Source: Bifidobacterium breve (GTDB lineage: Bacteria > Actinomycetota > Acidimicrobiia > Acidimicrobiales > Acidimicrobilacustridaceae). Taken from it: a stretch of 43,517 nucleotides of DNA. Location of the stretch: contig CAMAYJ010000010.1 of NCBI GenBank assembly GCA_945862505.1, forward strand, positions 1-43,517, in the 5' to 3' direction. Both the position numbers and the translations under genes were made by a program. The notes below the pieces were generated by a model, which saw nothing but the letters and a program-made list of their open reading frames with translations, was not told the DNA's origin and ran no database searches. This document shows, piece after piece, positions 32,735 to 42,268 of this stretch; positions within the stretch are counted from its first letter, which is position 1; each line of letters begins with the position of its first letter.

Positions 32735-34960
32735 GTGTTCAACATGATCGACAAGGTTTGGATCATCCCCGCCCTCATGGCGTCATCGTTCCTCGTGATC
32801 CTTTTCTTCGGTAAACGCTGGGGCACCCGCGCCACCGCCGGAATCGGTATTGCCGCTGTCTCAATTTGTCTCATGCTTTCAGTAATCGTTGCTGGCAACT
32901 GGATCAGTCGCGTGAATCACCCGCCCGCTGGGGCCGCCTTAGCCGCAGAGGTTCTTCAAGCCAACGGCCTCACTCCGCAAACCGGCGAGAACATCGCCGG
33001 TGAAGTCAACGCCGAAACGCACGATTCAGGTGAGACCGTTGCTGCGGGTTCACACTCATCGACGAGCGAGGCCACCACCGAGGCGTCGGCTTCGGAGCAT
33101 GGCGGCGAACACGAATCTGTTCCGCCGGTTGTTCGCACCGTTACCTGGTTCCAAATCGGCGGCATGGAATTCGAAATGGGCACGCTGGTCGACGGCCTCG
33201 CCGCCATGATGCTCATCACGGTTTGCATCATTTCGTTGCTCGTGCACATTTACTCAACTGAGTATCTGCACGGCGATGTTCGCTTCACTCACTACTATGC
33301 ATTCCTGTCGTTGTTCACGGCGTCGATGCTCTTCTACGTCCTCAGCTCGAACACACTGCAAATGCTTGTGGGCTGGGAATTGGTGGGCGTCTGTTCATTT
33401 GGGCTGATTGGCCATTGGTGGGAAGAGAAGAAAAACACCGATGCTGCGCTCAAGGCGTTCCTCACGAACCGTGTTGGCGATATCGGCCTCATCCTTGGCG
33501 TCATCATCACGTTCTTTGCCGCAGGCGGAACAAGCTTCAACGTTCTCCACATCAACGAATACGCGCTGTCTCAGGGCGCGAACACCACGCTCCTTCTGCT
33601 AGGAGCGCTGTGTCTTTTCGGCGGCGTCACTTCAAAATCGGGCCAATTCCCGCTACACACGTGGTTACCCGACGCCATGGCCGGCCCCACGCCGGTGTCG
33701 GCACTTATTCACGCCGCGACCATGGTTGTCGCTGGCGTGTATCTAATCGCTCGTCTCTACGCAGTCTTCTTTTCTGGTCTCGCTATCGGCAGCAGCACGT
33801 TCCACTACGTGGCATTCATTGGTGGCTTCACCACCATCATCGGCGGACTGTTGGCATTCGTTCAGACCGACCTCAAAAAAGTGCTGGCCTACTCAACGAT
33901 CTCGCAGCTCGGTTACATGGTCATGGCCCTCGGTGTTGGCGCCTGGACCGCTGGTGTGTTCCACCTCTTTACCCACGCGTTCTTCAAGGCGTGCTTGTTC
34001 CTCGGTGCTGGTTCGGTGAGTCACGCATGTCACCACACCTTTGATATGCGTGAAATGGGTGGTCTCCGCAAGAAGATGCCAGTCACGCATGCCACCTTCC
34101 TGATCGCCACACTCGCGCTTGCCGGCATCTTCCCGCTGGCGGGCTTCTGGTCGAAGGATGAAATTCTCGCTGGCTCTGCGAGCGGCCAAGACAACGCGTA
34201 CACGATCATGTTGATCTTCGGTCTAATCACGGCGTTCCTTACTGCCGCATACATGGGTCGCGCCTACTGGATGACTTTCTGGGGCGATTACCGCGGTCAC
34301 GCAAAGCCGCACGAATCACCGAAGGTCATCACCGTTCCGCTCATGATTCTTGCTGGATGTGCAGTGGTGTTGGGCTTCACGAACTTTCCCAAGTCGTTCT
34401 TCGGTTTCAAACTGCCTGGGAGCTTCACCACGAGGTTTGAACATTTTGTTGAACCCACGTTTGCCTTCCCGCCGATTCAGCATGCTCCATTCACCCCGTG
34501 GTTGGCGATTGCGTCAACGATTCTTGCGGCCGGTGGTTTGTTCGTCGCCTATCAATACTTCGAGAAGAACCGCGGCCCGCATGGCCTGACCTCGCGTAAC
34601 AAGGTTGCCATGGCTGGTTACACATTCCTTGAGAACAAGTACTACCTCGACGAGCTCTACACCGGTGTTATCGCCGGCAGCACCAAGGGCCCACTCGCTC
34701 GTGCTGCAAATTGGTTCAATCAAAACATTCTCGATGGCATTATCAATGGCATCGGTCTTGGCGCTCGAAAGATCGCCGCAGTGGTGTACGTAGTTGCCGA
34801 TCAGCTCATCATCGATGGTGCAGTAAACGGATCTGGTCAGGGTTCTGAAGGAGCAGGTCAACTGCTTCGGAAGATCCAGACCGGCAAGGTCCAGCAGTAC
34901 GCCTCGATTCTCTTTGCCGGTGCGGTAGTCCTCGCCGGTGTACTCGTGTTCGTCGTCTAG
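32735..34960 (+). CDS. nuoL: NADH-quinone oxidoreductase subunit L (copy 2), with periplasmic insert
   Basis: 741 residues, about 80 longer than copy 1. Antiporter-like motifs: GWELVGVCSFGLIGHWW, FLTNRVGDIGLI, LPDAMAGPTPVSALIHAATMV and DLKKVLAYSTISQLGYM. Most of the extra length lies between the early helices, residues about 65-135: a polar stretch rich in Glu, Ala, Ser, Thr and His (GSHSSTSEATTEASASEHGG), expected on the outer face. GTG start; an ATG three codons later is possible. nuoM2 follows after 17 bases. Confidence 0.95.
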   Translation: MFNMIDKVWIIPALMASSFLVILFFGKRWGTRATAGIGIAAVSICLMLSVIVAGNWISRVNHPPAGAALAAEVLQANGLTPQTGENIAGEVNAETHDSGETVAAGSHSSTSEATTEASASEHGGEHESVPPVVRTVTWFQIGGMEFEMGTLVDGLAAMMLITVCIISLLVHIYSTEYLHGDVRFTHYYAFLSLFTASMLFYVLSSNTLQMLVGWELVGVCSFGLIGHWWEEKKNTDAALKAFLTNRVGDIGLILGVIITFFAAGGTSFNVLHINEYALSQGANTTLLLLGALCLFGGVTSKSGQFPLHTWLPDAMAGPTPVSALIHAATMVVAGVYLIARLYAVFFSGLAIGSSTFHYVAFIGGFTTIIGGLLAFVQTDLKKVLAYSTISQLGYMVMALGVGAWTAGVFHLFTHAFFKACLFLGAGSVSHACHHTFDMREMGGLRKKMPVTHATFLIATLALAGIFPLAGFWSKDEILAGSASGQDNAYTIMLIFGLITAFLTAAYMGRAYWMTFWGDYRGHAKPHESPKVITVPLMILAGCAVVLGFTNFPKSFFGFKLPGSFTTRFEHFVEPTFAFPPIQHAPFTPWLAIASTILAAGGLFVAYQYFEKNRGPHGLTSRNKVAMAGYTFLENKYYLDELYTGVIAGSTKGPLARAANWFNQNILDGIINGIGLGARKIAAVVYVVADQLIIDGAVNGSGQGSEGAGQLLRKIQTGKVQQYASILFAGAVVLAGVLVFVV

Positions 34961-34977
34961 GAGCCCAGGACAATTCG

Positions 34978-36537
34978 ATGAAAGATTTCCTGAACAGTTG
35001 GGGTATCAGCCTGATGGTGTTCCTCCCCCTTGTGGGAGCGCTCGCCATGTTGGTCGTGCCCAAGGCCAAAGAGCAGTTCCACAAGGTCGTTGCACTCGCG
35101 GCAAGCCTCGTGGTCGGATTCATTGGAATCCTGCTCATGACCAACTTCGACTACGACGCGAGCGGAAGCTTGCAGTTCGTTATCGATAAGGCATGGATCC
35201 CGATCATTAATAGTCGGTACATCGTGGGCATCGACGGCATCTCGCTGCCGATGATCGCCCTCACGTTGCTCATCGTGCCGTTGTGCATCATCTATTCCTG
35301 GAATCGCTTCCCGGAGCCGAAGAATCCCAAAGCGTTCCTCATCCTCATCCTCATTCTGGAAACGGGAATGCTCGGAACGTTTGTCTCACAGGATCTCATC
35401 CTGTTCTTCGTCTTCTTCGAGGTTGTCCTTCTGCCGATGTACTTCATGATCGGCGTCTGGGGTGGCGAGAAGCGTCAGTACGCCTCGCTCAAGTTCTTCC
35501 TCTATACGTTGTTTGGTTCGGCGCTCATGATAGTCGCCTTCCTTGCGCTGTATTTCCTGTCTGACCCGATTGAAGTCGGCGGACAACTCATGCATTCGTT
35601 CGATATGCGCATCCTGCCGGAATTGGCAACAGGCATTTCAACGGGCGCCGCGCTCTGGATCTTTGGCGGCATGTTTATGGGCTTCGGCATCAAAGTGCCG
35701 ATGTTCCCGTTCCACACGTGGTTGCCCGACGCGCACACCCAAGCGCCGACCGTTGGCTCAGTCATCCTTGCTGCAGTGCTCCTGAAGCTCGGAACCTACG
35801 GCTTCATCCGCATCGCCATTCCGATCCTTCCGAGTGCTGCTGAAAAGTGGGCGCCGTTTATCGGCCTACTTGCAGTCATCGGCATTATCTACGGAGCGTT
35901 GTGTTGTTTGGCGCAGTCCGACATGAAGCGACTGATTGCGTTCTCATCTGTCTCACACATGGGTTTTGTGATGCTCGGCATCGCCACGCTGACCACCTTT
36001 GGTTTCCAAGCCGCCATCTTTGGCATGGTTGCCCACGGTCTCATCACCGGCTTGCTCTTCTTTGTGGCTGGATCCACCAAGGATCGCTATCACACCCTCG
36101 ATATTTCTCGCCTCGGCGGAATGCTCAAGTCCATGCCTCATATGGGCTGGATCCTCGGCTTCTCGGTGATGGCTTCGCTCGGTCTTCCCGGTTTGGCGGG
36201 CTTCTGGGGAGAATTCCCAGCGATCTTGTCTGCTTACAACCCCGGCCTTGGTCTGAACGTTGCCTTCTTCCGTGTACTCATGGTGATCGCTGCGGTCGGC
36301 ACTGTGTTGGCAGCTTCGTACTTGCTGTGGATGTATCAGCGAGTGGGCTTCGGCGTGCCGACGAAGGAATACGAAGACGATCCGCACCTGCACGACGTCA
36401 CATTCACTGAGTGGTTGGCCTGGACGCCAATTCTCGTGCTCATCGTTGTGCTCGGCTTCATGCCCAACATCATTTTCAAGGTCACCGATGGTGCAGTTGA
36501 GCGCACAATTGCGATCGTGAACGGGCTCGGAGGCTGA
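34978..36537 (+). CDS. nuoM: NADH-quinone oxidoreductase subunit M (copy 2)
   Basis: 519 residues, about 14 helices. Motifs: IVGIDGISLPMIALTLLIVP, FFVFFEVVLLPMYFMIGVWGG with the key Glu, KVPMFPFHTWLPDAHTQAPT, and DMKRLIAFSSVSHMGFVML. AGGAG occurs 13-16 bases upstream of the ATG. It ends 4 bases before nuoN2, and the GGAGG near its end serves as ribosome site for nuoN2. Confidence 0.96.
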   Translation: MKDFLNSWGISLMVFLPLVGALAMLVVPKAKEQFHKVVALAASLVVGFIGILLMTNFDYDASGSLQFVIDKAWIPIINSRYIVGIDGISLPMIALTLLIVPLCIIYSWNRFPEPKNPKAFLILILILETGMLGTFVSQDLILFFVFFEVVLLPMYFMIGVWGGEKRQYASLKFFLYTLFGSALMIVAFLALYFLSDPIEVGGQLMHSFDMRILPELATGISTGAALWIFGGMFMGFGIKVPMFPFHTWLPDAHTQAPTVGSVILAAVLLKLGTYGFIRIAIPILPSAAEKWAPFIGLLAVIGIIYGALCCLAQSDMKRLIAFSSVSHMGFVMLGIATLTTFGFQAAIFGMVAHGLITGLLFFVAGSTKDRYHTLDISRLGGMLKSMPHMGWILGFSVMASLGLPGLAGFWGEFPAILSAYNPGLGLNVAFFRVLMVIAAVGTVLAASYLLWMYQRVGFGVPTKEYEDDPHLHDVTFTEWLAWTPILVLIVVLGFMPNIIFKVTDGAVERTIAIVNGLGG

Positions 36538-36541
36538 TCCG

Positions 36542-38053
36542 TTGCTCGCCCAGTTGCTGACTTTCGCCTGGAACGCACCCAGCATCGACTACCACGCCCT
36601 CGCGCCCGAAATCATCGTGGCCGTGACCATCGTGGTGTTGATTCTCCTCGACGCGTTCACTGGCGAGCGCTCGCGATGGGCGTCGTCATCGGTTGCCGGT
36701 ATCGGTCTGCTGGTGGCACTCATCCCGATCGCAACGCTTGCGTACGACGGAGTAAACCGGGTGATGTTCGGTGGCGGATTCGTCGTCGACAACTACGCGC
36801 TCATTCTGCAGGCGTTGTTCCTCGTAGCTGGTTATATCGTGATTTTGCTCTCGACGAACTACATCGCCGAAGGGGACTATCACGAGGGCGAGTACTACAC
36901 CCTCCTTCTTTCTTCGATCCTCGGCATGATGGTCATGGCCTCAGCTCGTGATCTCATCAGCATCTTTATTGCCCTCGAACTCGTCTCCATCCCGGCCTAC
37001 ATGTTGGCGGCATGGCGGAAGCGTGATCAGAAGAGCAATGAAGCGGGTTTGAAGTACTACCTCATGGGCGTTTTCGCTTCGGCGATTCTGCTTTACGGCA
37101 TGTCGCTGATTTTTGGAATCACGGGTTCGACGCTGCTTGTTGACATCGGGGCGGAACTTGGTTCCTACGTTTCCTCGCAACCCATCATCACGCTGGGAAT
37201 CGCGTTCGTGCTCATCGGCTTTGCCTTCAAGGTGTCTGCGGTGCCGTTCCATCAGTGGGCGCCCGATACCTACGAAGGTGCGCCCACTCCGGTCACGTCG
37301 TTCCTTGCGGTTGCTTCGAAGGCAGCAGGTTTTGTCGCCATCCTCAACGTTCTCTTCATTGGCTTCTACGAGCGCCACGACGTCTGGGAACCGCTCATGT
37401 GGGTGCTTGCCGCGCTTTCCATGACCGTGGGAAATCTCATTGCACTTCGGCAGACCAATGTGGTGCGCATGCTGGCCTACTCGGGCATCGCTCAGGCCGG
37501 TTACATCCTTGCTCCGCTTGCCGTTGCTGGAGCCACTCTCGGCACAGGAAGCGAAGCACTCCGGTCCATCGTGGTGTATCTGCTTATCTACGCAGGCATG
37601 AACCTCGGTGCATTTGCTGTGGTGCTTGCCGTGGCGCGCAAGACCCGCTCTGGTGACATCAAGAGCTTTGGCGGACTGTTCTCGTATGCACCCGCACTCA
37701 CGGTGTGCATGACGATTTTCCTCTTCTCCCTCGCGGGCATTCCGCCGGCAGCGGGTTGGTTCGCGAAACTTTCAATCTTCAGTTCGTTAGCTTCGGCCGG
37801 AAGCGCATCGGGTTACGTTCTCGCTGTCATCGTCGGTCTGAACTCGGTGATCGCATTCGGTTACTACGGCCGTCTGATTCGTGTCATGTGGATGGACGAG
37901 GCTCCCGATGGCGATCGCACGCCAATCAAGGTGCCAGCCTCGCTTTCGTTCGCACTCATCATCACGGTTGCCGTCACCCTCGTATGGGGTGTGTTCCCGG
38001 GTGCACTTACGCACTTCACCGACCAGGTCAACCTTTTCTCATTGCTGCGCTGA
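36542..38053 (+). CDS. nuoN: NADH-quinone oxidoreductase subunit N (copy 2)
   Basis: 503 residues, TTG start at 36542 with GGAGG 7 bases upstream inside the end of nuoM2. Motifs: FIALELVSIPAYMLAAWRK, EAGLKYYLMGVFASAILLYG, FKVSAVPFHQWAPDTYEGAP and NVVRMLAYSGIAQAGYIL. Last gene of the 11-gene cluster; the methyltransferase gene begins 31 bases later. Confidence 0.96.
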   Translation: MLAQLLTFAWNAPSIDYHALAPEIIVAVTIVVLILLDAFTGERSRWASSSVAGIGLLVALIPIATLAYDGVNRVMFGGGFVVDNYALILQALFLVAGYIVILLSTNYIAEGDYHEGEYYTLLLSSILGMMVMASARDLISIFIALELVSIPAYMLAAWRKRDQKSNEAGLKYYLMGVFASAILLYGMSLIFGITGSTLLVDIGAELGSYVSSQPIITLGIAFVLIGFAFKVSAVPFHQWAPDTYEGAPTPVTSFLAVASKAAGFVAILNVLFIGFYERHDVWEPLMWVLAALSMTVGNLIALRQTNVVRMLAYSGIAQAGYILAPLAVAGATLGTGSEALRSIVVYLLIYAGMNLGAFAVVLAVARKTRSGDIKSFGGLFSYAPALTVCMTIFLFSLAGIPPAAGWFAKLSIFSSLASAGSASGYVLAVIVGLNSVIAFGYYGRLIRVMWMDEAPDGDRTPIKVPASLSFALIITVAVTLVWGVFPGALTHFTDQVNLFSLLR

Positions 38054-38084
38054 ACCACTGCGGTTCGCGTTGCGCTGAACGATC

Positions 38085-39227
38085 ATGACCGACGAGTTCC
38101 GATCTCGGTCTCCAGTCGGAACAACGTTGTCATTTGCGCAGTACATGGACATTGCGCTCTATGCCGAGTCTGTTGGCTTCTACTCAACGGTTGGTCGTGC
38201 TGGTCGTCGTGGTGACTTTCTTACCAGTCCCGAAGTCGGCCCTTTGTTTGGCGCGTTGATTGCTCGACGACTCGACGAGGAATGGTTGGCACTCGGTTCT
38301 CCCGAAACCTTTGTCGTTGTTGAGTTCGGAGCGGGGCCGGGAACGCTCGCTCGCTCGATTGCGTTCGCAGGACCAGAATGCGCGCCAGCACTTCGCTACC
38401 TAATGGTGGAACGTTCTGCAGAACAACGCGCACTGCATGCTGAACACCTTGAAGGATGGATGGGCGACTTCGACGCTGCAGGTGTTGAAACGTTCGTGAG
38501 CGGCGTCGGTCCCGGCCCGAAGTTCGCCTCAAGCCCGATCGCACCGTATGGAATTACTGGCGTCATTCTGGCCAATGAACTGCTCGACAATCTGGCCTTC
38601 GACATCGTTCGACACGATGGTGCAGGAAACTTCGAACGACTCGACGTCCATCACACCGGAGAGGGTCTTGAGTTTGCGGTTGCTCCAACCGAGGTTCCCG
38701 CGTCACTTGCCCCTGTGTTGTTCTCGGCTCCGGCGGGGGAGTGGATGCCGCTCCAGGAACATGCGGTGCGGTGGCTTATGGAAGCGGTCGATCGACTCGA
38801 ACGTGGTGTGGTGATTGTCATTGACTACGGCGCAACAACCGCAGAGATCGCTGCTCGTGTGGAAATGGGCTGGCTCCGGACATTCGTTGGGCAAGAGCGC
38901 GGTGGGCACCCACTTGATACTCCTGGAAGTTGTGACATCACCGCCGATGTTGCTGTCGACCAACTTGCGACCGCAGTCCGACCAACGGTCATCACTACGC
39001 AACGACAGTTCCTCGAACGGTTAGGCATTTCACATCTTGTCGAAGAAGGTCGCCAAATCTGGATCGAAAAAGCGTCGGCCCCTGATGTCGAGGCACTGCG
39101 AGCCCGAAGTCGGATAGGCGAGGCCGAGGCGCTTCTTGAATCGGGCGGTTTGGGTGATTTTGTCGTTCTTGAATGGACCATCGGAATGGCGGAGGCGCCC
39201 GAGGGGTCACCAGAGAACCTTCGGTAG
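38085..39227 (+). CDS. MidA / NDUFAF7-family SAM-dependent protein-arginine methyltransferase (complex I assembly factor type)
   Basis: 380 residues. Family features in order: LSFAQYMDIALYAESVGFYS, RRGDFLTSPEVGPLFGALIA (43-60), the SAM-binding motif VVVEFGAGPGTLARSI (77-92), YLMVERSAEQRALH, and LANELLDNLAFDIV (about 161-174). In mitochondria NDUFAF7 symmetrically dimethylates an Arg of NDUFS2 (the NuoD counterpart) and is needed for complex I assembly; bacterial members are little studied. Here the gene sits 31 bases after nuoN2, and NuoD2 but not NuoD1 carries the target Arg. A role in maturing the second complex I is therefore likely but inferred. ATG start with no strong ribosome site. Confidence 0.9.
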   Translation: MTDEFRSRSPVGTTLSFAQYMDIALYAESVGFYSTVGRAGRRGDFLTSPEVGPLFGALIARRLDEEWLALGSPETFVVVEFGAGPGTLARSIAFAGPECAPALRYLMVERSAEQRALHAEHLEGWMGDFDAAGVETFVSGVGPGPKFASSPIAPYGITGVILANELLDNLAFDIVRHDGAGNFERLDVHHTGEGLEFAVAPTEVPASLAPVLFSAPAGEWMPLQEHAVRWLMEAVDRLERGVVIVIDYGATTAEIAARVEMGWLRTFVGQERGGHPLDTPGSCDITADVAVDQLATAVRPTVITTQRQFLERLGISHLVEEGRQIWIEKASAPDVEALRARSRIGEAEALLESGGLGDFVVLEWTIGMAEAPEGSPENLR

Positions 39228-39258
39228 GATGACCAACGCAAAGGGCGATCGTTCGCCC
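39225..39258 (+). promoter_or_regulatory. Possible promoter and hairpin upstream of acs
   Basis: TAGGAT (39225-39230) fits a -10 box. It is followed by a perfect hairpin GGGCGA-TCGT-TCGCCC (39243-39258) that would lie in the 5' leader, 20 bases before the acs start. There is no T-run after the hairpin, so it is either a leader structure or an end signal of the upstream operon. No -35 box is clear. Confidence 0.3.
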
Positions 39259-39277
39259 ACCGTTTACGGGGAGTGTC

Positions 39278-41236
39278 ATGACTGAACCGACGATTGAGGA
39301 CTATCTCCACGAGAACCGCTTGTTTCCTCCGTCACCGGAGTTCAAGGCAAATGCGCTGACGTCCGACGATTCGCTCTATCGCGAGGCCGATGCTGATTAC
39401 GAAGCGTTCTGGGCGCGCCAGGCTCGCGAACTACTCACGTGGAACTCTGATTTCACCACCACTCTTGAGTGGGAGCTCCCGTTTGCAAAGTGGTTTGTTG
39501 GCGGAACCCTGAACGTTTCTGAAAATTGTCTCGACCGTCACGTGGCCAATGGGATTGGCGATCGCGTCGCCTATCACTGGGAAGGCGAACCGGGGGACAC
39601 GAGAACTATTACTTACGCCGATCTTCTTGAAGAAGTAAAGAAGTTCGCCAATGTGCTTAAAGGTCTTGGACTCAAGAAGGGCGATCGAGTCGCTATCTAT
39701 ATGCCGATGATCCCGGAACTCCCGGTGGCGATGTTGGCGTGCACTCGGATTGGTGTTGCTCATTCGGTTATTTTCGGTGGCTTCTCGCCCGATTCGATTA
39801 TTGATCGCGTTCAAGATGGCGAATGCAAAGTCGTTATCACTGCCGACGGTGGCTACCGACGCGGTGCGGCATCACTACTGAAGCCCAATGTTGACGATGC
39901 CGTGGGTTCGTGCCCATCAGTTACTGATGTTGTCGTTGTGCAACGCACCAACTCCGACGTCACGATGGTGGAAGGTCGCGACCACTGGTACCACGACCTC
40001 ATGGGAACAGCATCGGCCGATTGCCCAGCAGAGCCGATGGATTCCGAGCAGTTGTTGTATCTGCTTTACACCTCAGGAACCACGGCCAAGCCCAAGGGCA
40101 TCATGCACACCACCGGCGGTTATCTGACGCAGGTCGCGTTTACCTACAAGTACGTCTTTGATCTCAAGCCCGAAACCGATATCTATTGGTGCTCTGCTGA
40201 TATTGGCTGGGTGACAGGTCACAGTTACATCGTTTACGGACCTCTTGTGAACGGTGCAACGTCGGTGCTGTATGAAGGCACTCCCGATACGCCGGGCAAA
40301 GATCGCATGTGGGACATCATTGAGCGTTACGGCGTCACGCAGCTTTACACCGCGCCCACTGCTATTCGTACGTTCATGAAGTGGGGAGAACAAGAGCCCC
40401 AGAAACACGATCTCTCGTCGCTTCGTTTGCTGGGTTCGGTTGGTGAATCGATCAATCCAGAAGCGTGGATGTGGTACTACGAACACATCGGTTCAAGCTG
40501 TTGTCCGATCGTTGATACATGGTGGCAGACCGAAACTGGCGGCCAAATGATTACGCCGCTTCCTGGCGTTACCACCCTCAAACCTGGCTCTGCGTGCATG
40601 GCATTGCCGGGGATTGGCGTTGAAGTTGTCGACGAGGAAGGCCACACCATTGAACATGGTGGTGGTTACCTGACTCTGACGCGTCCGTGGCCATCGATGC
40701 TGCGCGGTATCTGGGGCGACCCCGAGCGTTACAAAGACACCTATTGGAGTCGTTATCCCGGTCGTTATTTCGCTGGCGATGGCGCCAAGATCGATGAAGA
40801 CGGCTATCTCTGGTTGCTGGGTCGCGTCGATGACGTCATGAATGTTTCGGGCCACCGAATTTCCACCACCGAGGTTGAAAGCGCGCTTGTCGATCACACG
40901 TCTGTCGCGGAAGCTGCTGTTGTTGGAGCGACCGACGATCTCACTGGGCAAGCCATTGTTGGTTACGTCATTGTGCGCGGGGGAGTGGTGGCCGACGATG
41001 CACTGGTTGATGAATTGCGCTCTCACGTAGCGACCAAGATCGGGCCCACCGCGCGTCCGAAGCGCGTCATCATTGTTCCTGATCTCCCGAAAACCCGAAG
41101 CGGAAAAATCATGCGTCGTTTGCTGCGCGACATCGCCGATGGCCACGAATTGGGCGACACCACAACCTTGGCCGACCCATCCGTTGTCGACGCCATTCGC
41201 GAAAGCGCGTTGCACGGTCCGGGTAGCGGCAAGTGA
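39278..41236 (+). CDS. acsA: Acetyl-CoA synthetase (AMP-forming)
   Basis: 652 residues, the usual length. It activates acetate to acetyl-CoA through acetyl-AMP. Seen: the N-terminal ACAS domain ([15 protein letters not shown]), the ATP-binding loop [15 protein letters not shown] (264-278), [10 protein letters not shown], the hinge region around [14 protein letters not shown], and Lys610 in [13 protein letters not shown], the catalytic Lys that is acetylated for control in this family. GGGGAG lies 5-10 bases before the ATG. Its stop overlaps the next gene by 4 bases. Confidence 0.97.
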   Translation: MTEPTIEDYLHENRLFPPSPEFKANALTSDDSLYREADADYEAFWARQARELLTWNSDFTTTLEWELPFAKWFVGGTLNVSENCLDRHVANGIGDRVAYHWEGEPGDTRTITYADLLEEVKKFANVLKGLGLKKGDRVAIYMPMIPELPVAMLACTRIGVAHSVIFGGFSPDSIIDRVQDGECKVVITADGGYRRGAASLLKPNVDDAVGSCPSVTDVVVVQRTNSDVTMVEGRDHWYHDLMGTASADCPAEPMDSEQLLYLLYTSGTTAKPKGIMHTTGGYLTQVAFTYKYVFDLKPETDIYWCSADIGWVTGHSYIVYGPLVNGATSVLYEGTPDTPGKDRMWDIIERYGVTQLYTAPTAIRTFMKWGEQEPQKHDLSSLRLLGSVGESINPEAWMWYYEHIGSSCCPIVDTWWQTETGGQMITPLPGVTTLKPGSACMALPGIGVEVVDEEGHTIEHGGGYLTLTRPWPSMLRGIWGDPERYKDTYWSRYPGRYFAGDGAKIDEDGYLWLLGRVDDVMNVSGHRISTTEVESALVDHTSVAEAAVVGATDDLTGQAIVGYVIVRGGVVADDALVDELRSHVATKIGPTARPKRVIIVPDLPKTRSGKIMRRLLRDIADGHELGDTTTLADPSVVDAIRESALHGPGSGK

Positions 41237-41712
41237 CCGCTCCCGAGAACTGGTGCTGGCGTGAAGGGCCGGTCGCTCCTGGCCCCAGCGTGGTCTTCGA
41301 CATGGATGGTGTGCTGTCGAACGCCAGTGACCGCCAGCATCACATTGCTAATCGTGACTGGGACGCATTTTTCGAAGCGTGTGGCGAGGACGAGGTCATT
41401 CATGAACTATCACGATTACTCAGTCTTTTAGCGCCTGATCTTCATGTGGTCCTACTGACCGCACGACCATTGCGCGTGCAACCGCAAACGCTTGAATGGC
41501 TTGCTCGCCATGACTTACGTTGGGATCTGTTGTGTATGCGTCCTGATCGATCCGGACTAGAAGCCTGGCAATTCAAACAGCAGACTGTCGGTGAATTACG
41601 CGAATTCGGACTCGATCTCAAACTCGCGTTCGAAGACGACCGAAAGAACGCCGACATGTTCCACGGCGAAGGAATCCCGTGCGTGTACATCCACTCGGGG
41701 TACTACGAGTAA
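41233..41712 (+). CDS. HAD-superfamily phosphatase-like protein (polynucleotide-kinase phosphatase type)
   Basis: 159 residues. Motif I is [15 protein letters not shown] with Asp23 and Asp25, the nucleophile and acid/base of HAD phosphatases. VVLLTARP matches motif II (Thr), Lys in FKQQTVGEL may be motif III, and [11 protein letters not shown] is motif IV. The compact size without a cap and the order of motifs recall the 3'-phosphatase domain of phage T4 polynucleotide kinase and related small proteins. The substrate is unknown. The GTG start overlaps the acs stop (GTGA), so the two are probably co-translated. It converges on yajQ, with 8 bases between them. Confidence 0.8.
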   Translation: MTAPENWCWREGPVAPGPSVVFDMDGVLSNASDRQHHIANRDWDAFFEACGEDEVIHELSRLLSLLAPDLHVVLLTARPLRVQPQTLEWLARHDLRWDLLCMRPDRSGLEAWQFKQQTVGELREFGLDLKLAFEDDRKNADMFHGEGIPCVYIHSGYYE

Positions 41713-41720
41713 GACGCGTG

Positions 41721-42209
41721 TTAGTCGCGGAAGTTTTCGAACTGCAGAGGGATCTCGAGATCGACCTCTTTGAGCCCGGCGATGACGGCCTGAAGATCGT
41801 CACGCTTCTTTCCAGTGACGCGAACCTGTTCGCCTTGGGTCTGTGATGACACACCCTTGAGGCCGAGTTCCTTGATTGCCTTGTTGACGGCCTTGGCCTT
41901 TTCGCTGGAAATGCCCGCAACGATTTTGATGGTTTGGCGAACGGTGCTGCTTGCAGCGTCTTCGACTTTGCCGTAGTCGAGGGACTTGAGCGATACCTTC
42001 CGCTTGACCAACTTCTCTTCAAGAACCTGGCGAACGGCATTGAGCCGATCGGGACTTGCCGACTTCATCTCGATGGAGAGTTCTTTGTATTCGACCGATG
42101 AGTTGGTGTTCTTGAAATCAAAGCGAGTGGTGAGTTCACGTGACGCCTGGTCGACGGCATTACGAACTTCCTGCTCATCGACCTCGGACACAACATCGAA
42201 GCTCGGCAT
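41721..42209 (-). CDS. yajQ: YajQ family protein (UPF0234), nucleotide-binding
   Basis: 162 residues from the ATG at 42207-42209, preceded by GAGGAAA on the minus strand. The N terminus PSFDVVSEVDEQEVRNAVDQA and the C-terminal LQAVIAGLKEVDLEIPLQFENFRD are diagnostic (quoted in part as SFDVVSEVD and LQFENFRD). Family members bind nucleotides or RNA, and a Xanthomonas homologue binds cyclic di-GMP; the role here is unknown. The frame is open upstream to 42320, but that part runs into the tRNA-Tyr gene and is not coding. Confidence 0.95.
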   Translation of the reverse strand: MPSFDVVSEVDEQEVRNAVDQASRELTTRFDFKNTNSSVEYKELSIEMKSASPDRLNAVRQVLEEKLVKRKVSLKSLDYGKVEDAASSTVRQTIKIVAGISSEKAKAVNKAIKELGLKGVSSQTQGEQVRVTGKKRDDLQAVIAGLKEVDLEIPLQFENFRD

Positions 42210-42268
42210 GGATTTCCTCGTTTCGACCGATCGCCCGGGGGCGAAGGTGAGTGGGTTCCAGCCGGCAG

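Noticed and set aside
27665-38053. Reading the second nuo cluster as an Mrp antiporter or a membrane-bound hydrogenase
   Set aside because: NuoA, B, C, D, H, I, J and K are all present with complex I motifs, and NuoD2 lacks the paired CxxC motifs that hold a NiFe centre.
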